This document shows, in pieces, positions 24,480-38,030 of a DNA stretch of 64,000 nucleotides. Below the pieces are notes generated by a model. It searched no databases, was not told the origin of the DNA, and saw nothing but the letters and a program-made list of their open reading frames with translations. The stretch covers positions 3,348,001-3,412,000 of the forward strand of contig NZ_CP022753.1 of NCBI RefSeq assembly GCF_002263495.1. The letters run 5' to 3'. The position numbers and the translations under genes were made by a program. Position 1 is the stretch's first letter. Every line of letters begins with the position of its first letter. This stretch comes from Nocardiopsis gilva YIM 90087. GTDB lineage: Bacteria > Actinomycetota > Actinomycetes > Streptosporangiales > Streptosporangiaceae.

Positions 24480-25679
24480 TCAGGAACGCGCGAGTTCCGC
24501 GTTGATCGCCTCCGGCGCGAGCAGCCGTTCGAGCACCATAACCGCGCACCCCAGCGGCCCGGCGTCGTCCTCCAGGCGGCTGGGCACGACGCGTAGCTGC
24601 CGCGTGGCCAGGGCGGTGGAGCGCTGGAAGACGACCTCGCGTACCCCCGCCACCAGGTGGTCGTAGGCCAGGGCGAGGTCGCCGCCCAGGACGATGACGG
24701 CGGGGTTGAGCAGGTTGACCGCCCCGGACAGGACTTCGCCGATCCGGCGGCCCGCGTCGCGGACGAGCCGCACAGCCTCGGGGTCGCCCTCCTGGGCGAG
24801 GGCGGCCAGCTCCCGGATGCCGGTGACGTTGCGGTCCAGAGCGGCCAGGTGGCGCAGTAGCGCCGGGCCTCCGGCCACGGCCTCCAGGCAGTCGGTGTTG
24901 CCGCACCGGCAGGGCGTGCCGCCGCCGTCGTGGACGGGGATGTGCCCGATTTCCCCGGCCGCTCCGAGGGAGCCGCGCAGAATGGCGCCGTCGGAAACGA
25001 TGCCGGCGCCGATTCCGGTGGACACCTTCACGAAGATGAGGTCGTCGACCGTCTCGCGGTGCCGCGCCCAGTGCTCGCCCAAGGCCATGACGTTGACGTC
25101 GTTGTCGAGCAGCACCGGCACGCGGAAGCGCTCGGCGACCATCGGGCGGATCTCCACGCCGCCCCAGCTGGCCAGGACCGGCGGGCTCGCCGCGCGCCCG
25201 GTGGCGAACTCGACCGTGCCGGGGACGCCGATACCCGCGCCCCACACCTCGTCGGCGTTGCGTCCGGCCTTGGCCAGCAACTCCTCCCAGGTGTCCAGCA
25301 GCCAGGGCACCACGATGCTCGGCCCCTGCTCCACCTTCGGAGATCCGCTTGTGTGGGCGAGCACGTGCCCGGCGAGGTCGCAGACGGCGAACTGGCTGCG
25401 GGAGATGCCCAGCGCGGCGGTAAGCACGACGCCGCCCCCGGCGTTGAACTCCAGACGGCCGGGTGGGCGCCCGCCGCTGGAGGGGCCCTGGGAGCCCTCG
25501 CTGACCAGGCCGCGTGCCATCAGCTCGGCGAGGCGTGCGGCGACGGCCGGTCGGGACAGGCCAGTGACGCGGCCGATCTCGGCGCGGGTCACCGCGTCGC
25601 CGGTGCGGATGAGCTGCAGCACGTGGCCGCTGGTGGTGTTCGAGGGGGACGGGGCCGTACTGCGGGGCATGTGCCCCAT
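24480..25679 (-). CDS. ROK-family transcriptional regulator
   Basis: This 399-residue protein has an N-terminal winged helix (LQLIRTGDAVTRAEIGRVTG; LSRPAVAARLAELMARGLV) and a ROK domain with GIGVPGTVEFATG and the zinc motif CRCGNTDCLEAVAGG. The D in LLDNDVNVMALGEHW is the sugar-kinase catalytic position, but members with a DNA-binding domain normally sense sugars. It is divergent from zwf and is a good candidate to control the Entner-Doudoroff operon in response to a sugar or sugar phosphate. Confidence 0.88.
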   Translation of the reverse strand: MGHMPRSTAPSPSNTTSGHVLQLIRTGDAVTRAEIGRVTGLSRPAVAARLAELMARGLVSEGSQGPSSGGRPPGRLEFNAGGGVVLTAALGISRSQFAVCDLAGHVLAHTSGSPKVEQGPSIVVPWLLDTWEELLAKAGRNADEVWGAGIGVPGTVEFATGRAASPPVLASWGGVEIRPMVAERFRVPVLLDNDVNVMALGEHWARHRETVDDLIFVKVSTGIGAGIVSDGAILRGSLGAAGEIGHIPVHDGGGTPCRCGNTDCLEAVAGGPALLRHLAALDRNVTGIRELAALAQEGDPEAVRLVRDAGRRIGEVLSGAVNLLNPAVIVLGGDLALAYDHLVAGVREVVFQRSTALATRQLRVVPSRLEDDAGPLGCAVMVLERLLAPEAINAELARS

Positions 25680-25783
25680 TCAACCACGCTCGCGGCCTGT
25701 GGGGTGGTATGTGGGCAGCACTTTTGCCACACAATCGCCAGAAGTCCGACTTGTGCTGTTACGCAAGTTGCCGTTACATTTCG

Positions 25784-25799
25784 AGTGGTCTAAACCATA
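25784..25799. promoter_or_regulatory. DasR-like (dre) site upstream of zwf
   Basis: AGTGGTCTAAACCATA fits the dre consensus A(C/G)TGGTCTAGACCA(C/G)T at 13 of 16 positions, with the TGGT...ACCA core symmetric. It lies 45 bases before the zwf ATG and near the ROK promoter. It points to GlcNAc-type carbon control by a GntR/HutC regulator. The flanking ACTTG-N10-CAAGT repeat (25749-25768) may be the ROK site. Both are inferred. Confidence 0.5.
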
Positions 25800-25843
25800 A
25801 CCGGTCTCTGCCATCATTGCCCCAGGAAGGACCGAAGGACCAG

Positions 25844-27321
25844 ATGCCTCACCACACGGCTTCCCCGCCGACCGACCTGGTCGTGTTCGGAGGCACCGGC
25901 GACCTCGCGATGCGCAAGCTGCTGCCCGCGCTGTTCCTGTGCGACCGGGACGGAGGCCTCGCCCCGGAGACACGGATCATCGCCGCCTCGCGAGATGGCC
26001 TGGCCGACGCCGACTTCCGCGACAAGGCCGCCGCGGCCGTGCAGGCCAGCCCCGCCGTGCTGCGGGCGGGCGACGTCGACCCGCTGACCCTGCGCCGCTT
26101 CATCGAGCGGATGCACCACGTCACCGTCGACGTCGGTGGTGAGCTCGCCGCGTGGAAACCCCTCGGCGACCTCCTGCACCCGGACCGTCCCCGCGTCTTC
26201 TACCTGGCGCTGCCCCCGATGCTCTTCGGCCGCATCTGCCGCGACCTCGGCGCGGCCGAACTGGTCACCGACGACTCCCGCGTCGTCCTGGAGAAGCCCC
26301 TGGGGCGCGACCTCGCCTCGGCACGCGCCATCAACGAGGAGGTCGGGGAGGTCTTCCCCGAGCACCAGGTCTTCCGTATCGACCACTACCTCGGCAAGGA
26401 GACCGTGCAGAACCTGCTGGCGCTGCGCTTCGCCAACATGTTCCTGGAACCGATCTGGAACAGCCGCTGGATCGACCACGTGCAGATCACCGCGGCGGAG
26501 ACCGTGGGCGTCGGCAGCCGCCGCGGCTACTACGACGGCTCCGGGGCGATGCGCGACATGGTGCAGAACCACCTGCTGCAACTGCTCTGCCTAATCGCGA
26601 TGGAGCCGCCCGCCAGCTTCGACCGCGAGGCCGTCCGCGACGAGAAGGTCAAGGTGCTGCAGGCCCTGCGCCCCCTGACCGATGGCGACGTCGCCGAGCA
26701 CACCGCACGCGGCCAGTACGTCGGCGGGACGGTGGCCGCCCAGGACGTCCCCGGCTACGCCGACGAACCCGGCGGCTCCGGTGAGCCGAGCAGTACCGAG
26801 ACGTTCGTCGCCCTGGAGGCCGGCATCGGCAACTGGCGCTGGTCCGGTGTCCCCTTCTACCTGCGCACCGGAAAGCGGATGGCGCGGCACTACTCCGAGA
26901 TCGTCGTGCAGTTCCGCGACGTTCCGCACGCGATCTTCCCCGGACAGGCGACGGCCGCCAACCGACTGGTCATCCGCCTGCAGCCCGAGGAGACCATCCA
27001 CCTGCACATGCTCGCCAAGGAGCCGGGCGCGGGAGCACTGAGACTGAGACCCGCCCCGCTCGAACTGAGCTTCGCCGACACGTTCGCCGAGCGCTCCCCC
27101 GACGCCTATGAGCGCCTGCTGATGGACGTGTTGGCGGGCAACCCGACCCTGTTCATGCGCCGCGATGAGCTCGAAGCCGCCTGGCGGTGGGTCGACCCGA
27201 TCATCGCCGCCTGGGACGGCACCACGCCGGAGCCCTACGCGCCGGGCAGCACCGGCCCGGCGGGGGCCCACGACCTGATCGGCCGTTCGGGCCGCACCTG
27301 GCACGAAGAGGAACTCACCTG

Positions 27322-27322
<1 letters not shown>
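25844..27322 (+). CDS. zwf: Glucose-6-phosphate 1-dehydrogenase
   Basis: From the ATG at 25844 the enzyme has 492 residues. The dinucleotide motif [19 protein letters not shown], substrate motif [13 protein letters not shown] and YLRTGKRM identify G6PDH, which oxidises glucose 6-phosphate to 6-phosphogluconolactone with NAD(P)+. The start is set by AGGAAGG and GAAGGA upstream. It is the first gene of zwf-edd-glk-eda and overlaps edd by one base (TGATG). No pgl gene is in the operon; the lactone may hydrolyse spontaneously or be handled elsewhere. Confidence 0.95.
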
Positions 27323-29147
<1,825 letters not shown>

Positions 29148-29151
<4 letters not shown>

Positions 29152-30131
29152 GCCGCCTCGCCGCTCCCACCCCGCAGCGGCCCTGGCTGGTGGCCGACAT
29201 CGGCGGGACCAACGCCCGCTTCGGCTTGGTCGAGGCGTCCGGTGAGCGTCCCGTGCGGGTCCAGCGGATGCCCTGCGCGGAGCACGCCGACCTCGCCTCG
29301 GCCGCGTCGGCCTACCTGGAGCGCGAGGGCCAGGGCGCCCGGCCGAGCGCGGCCTGCGTCGCCATCGCGGGTCCGGTGGCGGGCGACCGCATCCGCCTGA
29401 CCAACGCCAGCTGGGACTGCTCCGCCAAGGCGACGCGCCGCGCACTGGACCTCGACCACCTCGAGGTGCTCAACGACTTCGCCGCGCTGGCGCTCTCGCT
29501 TCCGCGGCTGGGCGACGACGACCTGCTACCGCTGGGCGGCCCCGCCCCGCGCACCGACCGGCCCATGGCCGTGCTGGGCCCGGGCACCGGGCTCGGCGTC
29601 GCCGGGCTGCGCCCGGTCGCGGACGGGTGGGCCCCCGTCTCCGGCGAGGGCGGGCACGTCGACGTCCCGGCCGTGGAGGAGCGTGAGCTGGAGGCGGTCC
29701 GCCTGCTCCGCGCCGAGCAGGGCACCGTCACCGCCGAGTGCGTGCTCTCGGGACCGGGGCTGAGCCGACTGCACGGCGCTGTCGCCCGCATGCACGGGGT
29801 GCGTGGTGATGCGCTCTCGGCGGCGGAGATCTGCGCCAACCCCGACGACGCCGTCTGCGCGGAGACGCTGGACCTCTTCTGCGCCCTGCTCGGCGGATTC
29901 GCCGGGAACGTCGCGCTCACACTGGGTGCCACCGGCGGGGTGTTCATCGGAGGCGGGGTGCCGCCGCGGATCAGTGGCATTCTGCTGCGCAGCGACTTCA
30001 GGCGCCGGTTCGAAGAGAAGCGGCGGATGATCGACTACGTCAAAGACATCGCCACGGTACTGATCGTGGCCCCCACCCCGGCGCTGCTCGGTACGGCGGC
30101 CCGGCTCGACCAGTGCTTGGAGACCCGATGA
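29148..30131 (+). CDS. glk: Glucokinase (Glk, PF02685 type)
   Basis: This 327-residue glucokinase is read from a GTG overlapping the edd stop. It is of the proteobacterial non-ROK type: [14 protein letters not shown] phosphate loop, [18 protein letters not shown], catalytic Asp in [26 protein letters not shown] and [14 protein letters not shown]. It phosphorylates free glucose, feeding zwf. A PF02685 glucokinase rather than the ROK glucokinase (GlkA) of streptomycetes is notable and agrees with the operon having a proteobacterial-style layout. Confidence 0.92.
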
Positions 30132-30766
30132 AGCCCGCTAGCAGTGACGACATCTTCGCCCTGGCACCGGTCATCCCGGTGGTCGTGCTCGAGGACGTGG
30201 AGACCGCGGTACCGCTGGCCCGCGCCCTTGTCGCGGGTGGCCTTCCGACCATCGAGGTGACCCTGCGGACCGAGGCCGCGCTCCCGGCCATCGAGCGCAT
30301 CGCCGCCGAGGTCCCCGACGCCGCGGTCGGCGCGGGAACGGTGACCACGCCAGAGCAGGCCCAGGCCGCCGCCAACGCGGGCTCGGCCTTCCTGGTCAGC
30401 CCGGGATGCACCGACCGGCTGCAGGGCGCCCTGCACGACACCGGCCTGCCCTACCTGCCGGGCGTCGCCACCGCCTCGGAGGCCATGGCCATGCTGGAGC
30501 GGGGGGTGCGCGCCCTGAAGTTCTTCCCGGCCGAAGCAGCGGGCGGCCGGACCTACCTGAAGTCGCTGAGCGGCCCGCTCCCTCAGGCCCGCTTCTGCCC
30601 CACCGGCGGCATCACTCTGGCCACCGCCCCCGACTACCTGGCACTGCCCAACGTCGGATGTGTCGGCGGCACCTGGCTGACCCCGGCCGACGCCATCGCC
30701 ACAGGCGACTGGGGCCGCATCAAGACCCTGGCCCGGGAGGCGGCGGCGCTGCGCCCGACGACCTAA
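30128..30766 (+). CDS. eda: KDPG aldolase (2-keto-3-deoxy-6-phosphogluconate aldolase)
   Basis: The 212-residue enzyme cleaves KDPG into pyruvate and glyceraldehyde 3-phosphate. Glu in [10 protein letters not shown], the Schiff-base Lys in [12 protein letters not shown] and PTGGI phosphate site are present, as are [11 protein letters not shown] and SPGCTD. The ATG at 30128 overlaps the glk stop (ATGA). It completes the operon zwf-edd-glk-eda, followed by a perfect 16-bp hairpin. Confidence 0.95.
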   Translation: MKPASSDDIFALAPVIPVVVLEDVETAVPLARALVAGGLPTIEVTLRTEAALPAIERIAAEVPDAAVGAGTVTTPEQAQAAANAGSAFLVSPGCTDRLQGALHDTGLPYLPGVATASEAMAMLERGVRALKFFPAEAAGGRTYLKSLSGPLPQARFCPTGGITLATAPDYLALPNVGCVGGTWLTPADAIATGDWGRIKTLAREAAALRPTT

Positions 30767-30793
30767 CCTGGGCCTGGGCGCCAGGCTGACCCG

Positions 30794-30831
30794 CAGGGCC
30801 CGTTGTCACCAATCAGTGACAACGGGCCCTG
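30794..30831 (+). terminator. Terminator of the Entner-Doudoroff operon
   Basis: The arms CAGGGCCCGTTGTCAC and GTGACAACGGGCCCTG (16 bp, perfect) flank the loop CAATCA, 27 bases after the eda stop. Confidence 0.85.
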
Positions 30832-31238
30832 TCGTGTATGGACAAATGCCGCGGCAACCGCTTGCCCGTAATCCAGAGAATCGAATGCCACGCCATCAAT
30901 TTTCGGCGTCGGAATTATAAATTCTTCCGATGCAAGCTCATTGTGAGGCGGCAGTGGCAACTGTGAAAGGTGATGCGCGAAGAAGGCGGCCGCCTCCGCC
31001 AAGCGGGAAGTGTCGAATCATTCGGCGCTCATTCAGGTTGCGTCAATATGTGACTACTTGATAAGCAGGAAACAGTCCTCCTGGGTATGCGCGACCGTCC
31101 GGCGTATATCTCCGACGCAGGTGCGATGGTCACCGGGATTTGCAGAGGGTGACCTGCGCCGACATCGATGGAGAGAAGCGGGTGGATGGATCGCCGAGCC
31201 TGGACCGCAGTACCGGAATCGACCCAAGGGTCGGGCGG
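30832..31238. other. AT-rich 400-base stretch between converging genes
   Basis: 30850-31100 has clearly lower GC than its surroundings. A 79-codon minus frame (30763-31002, AEAAAFFAHHLSQLPLPPHN...) is open but its codon bias is poor and it reads through the eda terminator, so I do not accept it as a gene. Foreign or degraded DNA is plausible. Confidence 0.4.
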
Positions 31239-32831
31239 CTATGCGTCCGGCAGGGCGGACTCGATCGACTGGGCGTGGGAGAAGACGTTGTTCGGGTCCC
31301 AGCGGTCCTTGGCCTGCTGGAGGCGCGGGTAGTCATCGCCGTAGTACAGCGTCGACCAGGGAACTCCGGACTTGTTCCACGTGTTGCTGCTGAGGTCGAC
31401 GTCGGGATAGCTGATATAGCACCCGTCGGTCGTCTCGTTGGGGATCGGGACGCCACCGGTCTTCGTATACATATTCTGGTATAGCTTGCGCAGCCACTCG
31501 ATGTGCAGGGCGCCGTCGGTATCGTTCTGCCAGTACACTTGGTGCTGGAGTTTGAGGATCGAATCGCGCTGGGGCACGGCGGTCTCGCCCGGTTTCACTC
31601 GGTTGACGGCCGAGCCATAGGAGTCGATCTGCACCACGCCATTGCGGACGCCCTCATACGGCTCTGTGAGGCCGTTCCACAGCGCGGTGACCTGGTCGGT
31701 GGGGAGCACCTGGCGCATGTAGGCCGACTTGTACTTGCCCGCTTCCTCGTTCACCGGTACCGGAGGCCTGTTCTTCATCAGTTCCCAGTCCACCACGGTG
31801 GCGTCCTTGCTGCCGATGAGCAGCGGGTGGTCACCGTAGTGCTCCTCCAGGTCCGTCAGCGGGGCCGACACGCCGTTGCCGACATAGGTGATGAAATCCC
31901 TGACCAGGAGCTCGGCGTCGGGAATATCGGCGTCGAGCTGCACGATCAGGCCGATCTTGTCCCGCGATTTGTGGGTCAGCAGCAGAATTCCGAACAGCGC
32001 CGAGTAAGGATCCTCAGCCGTCGCGGCGTTCCCCCGATGGTCCTTGAAGAACGTGCAGAAGTTGCCCACGAGAGTCCGGAAATCCTGCTCGTTGAGCTTC
32101 TCCCACTTCCATCCGGCCTCCGACCGCACGACCGCGCTGGGAACGCTCGGCAGGTCGCGGAACCAGTACCGGGTGACGATTCCGAAGTTGCCGCCGCCTC
32201 CGCCGGTGTGCGCCCACCACAGGTCGTGCAGGTCGCCGTCGTCGTCGGCCGTCGCCGTTATCAGCCGGACCTGCTTGTTCCCCGTGACGACGGCGACCTC
32301 CACCGCGTGCAGGTAGTCGATGGTCAGGCCGTGCTGGCGGGAAAACAGGCCGAACCCGCCGCCGGAAATGTGCCCGCCCACCCCAACTGTGGGGCAGGAC
32401 CCGCCCGGCAGAAGCAGCCCAAGCTTTCCCGCGAGTTTGCCGTTGAGGTCGCCGTTGGTGGCCCCGGCCTCCACGCACACAGCGTCCATGTCCCTGTCGA
32501 GGTAGATGCGGTCCATCATGCCGACGTCGATGATGACGCGGACATCCGGCGAGCAGACGAAGTTCTCGTAGCAGTGCCCGCCGGAGCGGACGGTGATGCG
32601 GCGATCGAAATCGGGGTCCTCACGGACCGCCTCCCGAAGTGCGTTTCGGGTCTCCTCGGGGGTGCTGACCACCCGGATGTAGTCAGGGGTGGCGGTCCAC
32701 CTGGGGTTATAGCCCCGACTCAAGGGTTCGTACCGGACGTGGCCGCGCTCGATCTTGACGCCTGCCGGATCCCACATGTCCACGTTTTTCGCGCCTTTCT
32801 CCTCGGGTCGGCAAAACCACTCCGACGACAC
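31239..32831 (-). CDS. FAD-binding berberine-bridge-enzyme-like oxidase
   Basis: This 530-residue flavoenzyme has both candidate covalent FAD ligands: His in RSGGHCYENF and Cys in GGSCPTVGVGGH. The PCMH FAD fold (TPEETRNALREAV; GLLLPGG; GGGFGLFSRQHGLTIDY) precedes a BBE-type C-terminus (YISYPDVDLSS; YYGDDYPRLQQAKDRWDPNNVFSHAQSI). It oxidises alcohols, sugars or secondary metabolites with O2. No signal peptide is clear. The GTG at 32831 has poor ribosome spacing; GTG 32783 or ATG 32777 may be the real start. AT-rich DNA lies on both sides. Confidence 0.85.
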   Translation of the reverse strand: MSSEWFCRPEEKGAKNVDMWDPAGVKIERGHVRYEPLSRGYNPRWTATPDYIRVVSTPEETRNALREAVREDPDFDRRITVRSGGHCYENFVCSPDVRVIIDVGMMDRIYLDRDMDAVCVEAGATNGDLNGKLAGKLGLLLPGGSCPTVGVGGHISGGGFGLFSRQHGLTIDYLHAVEVAVVTGNKQVRLITATADDDGDLHDLWWAHTGGGGGNFGIVTRYWFRDLPSVPSAVVRSEAGWKWEKLNEQDFRTLVGNFCTFFKDHRGNAATAEDPYSALFGILLLTHKSRDKIGLIVQLDADIPDAELLVRDFITYVGNGVSAPLTDLEEHYGDHPLLIGSKDATVVDWELMKNRPPVPVNEEAGKYKSAYMRQVLPTDQVTALWNGLTEPYEGVRNGVVQIDSYGSAVNRVKPGETAVPQRDSILKLQHQVYWQNDTDGALHIEWLRKLYQNMYTKTGGVPIPNETTDGCYISYPDVDLSSNTWNKSGVPWSTLYYGDDYPRLQQAKDRWDPNNVFSHAQSIESALPDA

Positions 32832-33082
32832 CCTTCAGGTGCCGACGAAATGAGACACGAGAAGAATTCTCGATGACGAATTGAATCCCAAAAAGGGCTA
32901 GGTGGATATGGATATGATTTACACTCGGCCGGATCTGGAAAGCGTGGAATGCATATCTGACTAAGTAGGTTTTGCGGCGCCGTGCTGGTTTCCTTTCCGT
33001 TCGGCGGGGTTGCCGTGCCGTGGGCGGTCTCCGGCGGATGGCGCCGCTATCGGCCGGTTGCTCCCGGCCCTGGAAAAACCCA

Positions 33083-33119
33083 TTGGGGCGCGCGCCGACA
33101 CCCTGCTACAGTCCCCCGC
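33083..33119 (+). promoter_or_regulatory. Promoter of the erm leader
   Basis: TTGGGG and TACAGT (33107-33112) are 18 bp apart. TACAGT lies 7 bases before the leader ATG, so transcription probably starts at or within a base of that codon. Confidence 0.55.
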
Positions 33120-33176
33120 ATGTCCATGGGTATCTGCGTGAACAGCGTCTTCTTCATCCGGCCCCGCCGCGCCTAG
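33120..33176 (+). CDS. Erm attenuator leader peptide
   Basis: This 18-codon frame reads MSMGICVNSVFFIRPRRA and ends TAG within the first hairpin. Its size, position 119 bases upstream of erm and overlap with mutually exclusive hairpins match macrolide-induced leader peptides, where a drug-stalled ribosome frees the erm ribosome site. The stalling part is probably VFFI-RPRR. Translation would begin without a leader. Confidence 0.65.
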   Translation: MSMGICVNSVFFIRPRRA

Positions 33177-33286
33177 CGGCGGCGGGCCACCCCACTTTCC
33201 CTAGTTCAGGCTCCGCCGCACTCCGGGACCATCGCCGGTGCGGCTACTTCGTGCTGCCCCGGCTCCGATCACACCCATCGCGGAGC
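33160..33286 (+). promoter_or_regulatory. Hairpins of the erm attenuator
   Basis: Three stems precede erm: 33160-33188 (CCGCCGC/GCGGCGG, spanning the leader stop), 33215-33244 (GCCGCA/TGCGGC plus CCGG/CCGG) and 33262-33286 (GCTCCG/CGGAGC). The last one ends 10 bases before the erm ATG and would hide its ribosome site. The arrangement is that of translational attenuation. Confidence 0.6.
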
Positions 33287-33295
33287 ACCACACCC

Positions 33296-34108
33296 ATGCA
33301 CTCGCACGCCCGACACCACGGCGGACGCCACGAACTGGGCCAGAACTTCCTCGTCGACCGCGGCGTCATCACAACGGTCACCGACCTCGTCGCACGGACC
33401 AACGGCCCCATCGTCGAAATCGGCGCCGGTGACGGCGCACTGACGCTCCCGCTGAGCCGATCCGGCCGCGCACTGACCGCCGTCGAGATCGACCCCAAGC
33501 GAGCCCGGCGCCTCGACCGGCGCGCGCCCGAGAACGTCACCGTCGTCAACGACGACATCCTTCGCTACCGCCTACCCCGCCACTCGCACGTGCTGGTCGG
33601 CAACGTCCCCTTCCACCTCACCACCTCCCTGCTGCGCCGCCTGCTGGCCGCCGACGCCTGGCAGGAGGCCGTGCTGCTGGTGCAGTGGGAGGTCGCCCGT
33701 CGACGCGCCGGAGTCGGCGGGGCCAGCATGCTCACCGCGGCCTGGTGGCCCTGGTACGAGTTCGCCGTACACTCCCGGATCCCCGCCCGCGCCTTCCGAC
33801 CCATGCCCGCTGTCGACGGCGGACTGCTCACCATGACCCGACGCGACCATGCCCTGGTCTCCGACCGCCGCGCCTACCAGGACTTCGTCCGCCAGGTCTT
33901 CACCGGCCGAGGACGCGGCCTGCGGGAGATCGTGCTGCGCACCGGCCGCGTCGACGGCCGCGCCCTCGACCGCTGGCTGCGGGCACAACGCGTCTCCCGT
34001 CAGGCACTGCCCAAGGACCTCACCGCCCACCAGTGGGCCGCTCTGTGGGAGCTCGCCACCCCTCCCAGCACTAGGTCGTGTCGTTCGCATGTGAAAAGCA
34101 CTTTCTAG
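33296..34108 (+). CDS. erm: 23S rRNA (adenine-N6)-methyltransferase Erm
   Basis: From the ATG at 33296 the protein has 270 residues. ELGQNFLVDRGVI, motif I IVEIGAGDGALTLPL, EIDPKRARRL, DDILRYRLP and the catalytic NVPFHLTTSLLRRLL are those of the KsgA/Erm family; the C-terminus resembles actinomycete Erm proteins. It methylates A2058 in 23S rRNA and gives macrolide-lincosamide-streptogramin B resistance. Expression is probably inducible through the leader upstream. The last dozen codons (TRSCRSHVKSTF) run into remnant DNA and may differ from the ancestral end. Confidence 0.88.
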   Translation: MHSHARHHGGRHELGQNFLVDRGVITTVTDLVARTNGPIVEIGAGDGALTLPLSRSGRALTAVEIDPKRARRLDRRAPENVTVVNDDILRYRLPRHSHVLVGNVPFHLTTSLLRRLLAADAWQEAVLLVQWEVARRRAGVGGASMLTAAWWPWYEFAVHSRIPARAFRPMPAVDGGLLTMTRRDHALVSDRRAYQDFVRQVFTGRGRGLREIVLRTGRVDGRALDRWLRAQRVSRQALPKDLTAHQWAALWELATPPSTRSCRSHVKSTF

Positions 34109-34334
34109 CCCGGGCGCCGTCGGCGTCGGCTGGGACACCGGGCTGCTGGGGCTGGCCGTGTACCTGCGCGGCGAGACCTTCGATGAGGAGAGCTGGCAGC
34201 ACACCCCCGAGGCGAAGGACTTCCTGACCCGCAGCAGCGAGCCGTGGGGCGATGTCTACGCCGCCACGGGCGCCCCGGCCGCCACGGTCGCCTCGGCGGT
34301 CAAGAACACAACGAGCTTCTTCGCACCCAGCTAG
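34107..34334 (+). pseudogene. C-terminal fragment of an AHSA1/SRPBCC-type protein
   Basis: The frame gives GAVGVGWDTGLLGLAVYLRG, then FLTRSSEPWGDVYAATGAPA and ends TTSFFAPS at TAG. It has the pattern of the last 70 residues of a SRPBCC (AHSA1) protein. The N-terminal part is absent and replaced by the erm end. It is a remnant with no start codon. Confidence 0.5.
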
Positions 34335-34339
34335 GGGTG

Positions 34340-34544
34340 CCGGTCGGAACATCGTGCGGACCAGACGAAGATGCCTGGGCGATGGCCACGCAGGCGGGTG
34401 GGGCGTCGGTGGGCAGGCGCGGCGGGCCGAGTTTCGGCTTCTGTTGGGCCAAGGCAGGACGTGGTCGTCCAGATGGACGTAGAGCACGGCCAGAAGGGCG
34501 TCCAGGGTGTTGGCCACATATCGACCGTGGACGCCCCTCGCCAT
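34340..34544 (-). pseudogene. N-terminal remnant of an IS982-like transposase
   Basis: The minus frame from the ATG at 34544 reads HGRYVANTLDALLAVLYVHL, the typical start of IS982-type transposases (NLDALLTALYV). After about 35 codons the continuation shifts frame (GPPRLPTDAPPACVAIAQ, like PPKLSDAELVCLAVAQ). The rest is missing. The DNA then merges with the SRPBCC fragment, so a transposon and gene have decayed together. Confidence 0.5.
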
Positions 34545-34579
34545 GTGCGCAGGCGGTTCAGCGAGCTCCCATGAACGAG

Positions 34580-36937
<2,358 letters not shown>

Positions 36938-37012
36938 GGTGCCCTCTCCTGATATTCTTAGGGTGTAAAGAGATAGCTGGAGCACGTTAGTTTATTCCAT
37001 AAGGAGTTGCAA

Positions 37013-37825
37013 GTGGTCGTCTTCGCCGGGCAGGGGGACGCACGCCGCTCGATGGCGCTGCTGTGGCGCGGTGCCAAGTCGCAGGAGGTGCGGACCAGCC
37101 CGGGACCGAAACCCGGGTTGAGCGTGGACGCGATCGTCGACGCCGCCATCGCCGTCGCCGACGAGGAGGGCATGGCGGCCCTGTCCATGCGGGCGGTGGG
37201 TGAGCGGCTCGGACGGACGGCCATGGCCCTCTACACCTACGTCCCCGGCAAGAGCGAGCTGGTCGACCTGATGTACGACCGGGTCCTGGTCGAGCTGCCC
37301 ACCGACTACGGTGACGCGGCGGACTGGCGGGAGGGCGTGACCGCCTGGGCGCACGACTGCTGGGCGTTCTACCTGCGCCATCCGTGGGTGCTCCAGGTAT
37401 CGCAGGCGCGTCCGGTGCTGGGCCCCAACGAGTACGTCGTGCTGGAGACGGTAGTGCGGATCCTCAACGGGACCGGGCTTCCCGCCGCCACCCTGCGGCG
37501 CGTCGTCGGCACGCTGTTCCACTTCGTGCGCGGGATCGCGAGCACGGCAGCCGAGGCGCGGCAGGCGGCAGCGGCGACCGGGATGTCCGACGACGACCGG
37601 TGGTTCACCCGTTCACCCCTGCTGGCGGAGGTCGCGCCCGACTTCGCCGACCGCTTCCCGATGCTGACCCGCATGGAGAGCGAAGGGGCCTTCCGCAACG
37701 AGGACGAGAGCGTGCCCTACCTGGAGCAGGAGGCCAAGGAGACCTTCACGGCCGGCCTGGGCGTCATCCTCGACGGCATCGAGGCGGCCCGGAGCCGCGC
37801 CGGGCTGACGGCTGCCACGGGCTGA
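37013..37825 (+). CDS. TetR-family repressor divergent from the UvrA-like gene
   Basis: The start is the GTG at 37013 with AAGGAG 6 bases before it (270 residues). DNA-binding helices VDAIVDAAIAVADEEGMAAL and MRAVGERLGRTAMALYTYVP precede a TetR_C domain of the tetracycline-repressor-like type (HPWVLQVSQARPVLGPNEYV). It shares the HPWxLQVxxxRPVLGPNE stretch with the TetR at 59610. It likely represses the UvrA-like gene until a drug binds. Confidence 0.85.
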   Translation: MVVFAGQGDARRSMALLWRGAKSQEVRTSPGPKPGLSVDAIVDAAIAVADEEGMAALSMRAVGERLGRTAMALYTYVPGKSELVDLMYDRVLVELPTDYGDAADWREGVTAWAHDCWAFYLRHPWVLQVSQARPVLGPNEYVVLETVVRILNGTGLPAATLRRVVGTLFHFVRGIASTAAEARQAAAATGMSDDDRWFTRSPLLAEVAPDFADRFPMLTRMESEGAFRNEDESVPYLEQEAKETFTAGLGVILDGIEAARSRAGLTAATG

Positions 37826-37949
37826 GGTCGGAAGGGCCGCCCGCGAAGCCACCACACGCAGCCGCCCGGCCCCTGTTCCGCGGGCCCGTCGCGCCCGGAC
37901 TCAGCGGTGCGCGGCACACCTGGCTCGGCCACATTGGCGCCGTCGCCTA

Positions 37950-37977
37950 CCCGTGGTGGGGCTGGCCCCACCACGGG
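37950..37977 (+). terminator. Terminator after the TetR gene
   Basis: CCCGTGGTGGGG-CTGG-CCCCACCACGGG has perfect 12-bp arms with a tetraloop, 125 bases after the TetR stop and 54 bases before the kinase gene. Confidence 0.7.
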
Positions 37978-38030
37978 GACGCGTGTGTGGGGGAGTGATC
38001 GCGGCGCCCCGGCTCAATAGCGTCGGTGCC

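Noticed and set aside
30763-31002. 79-codon minus frame after eda
   Set aside because: Runs through the eda terminator, weak third-position bias, no recognised family.
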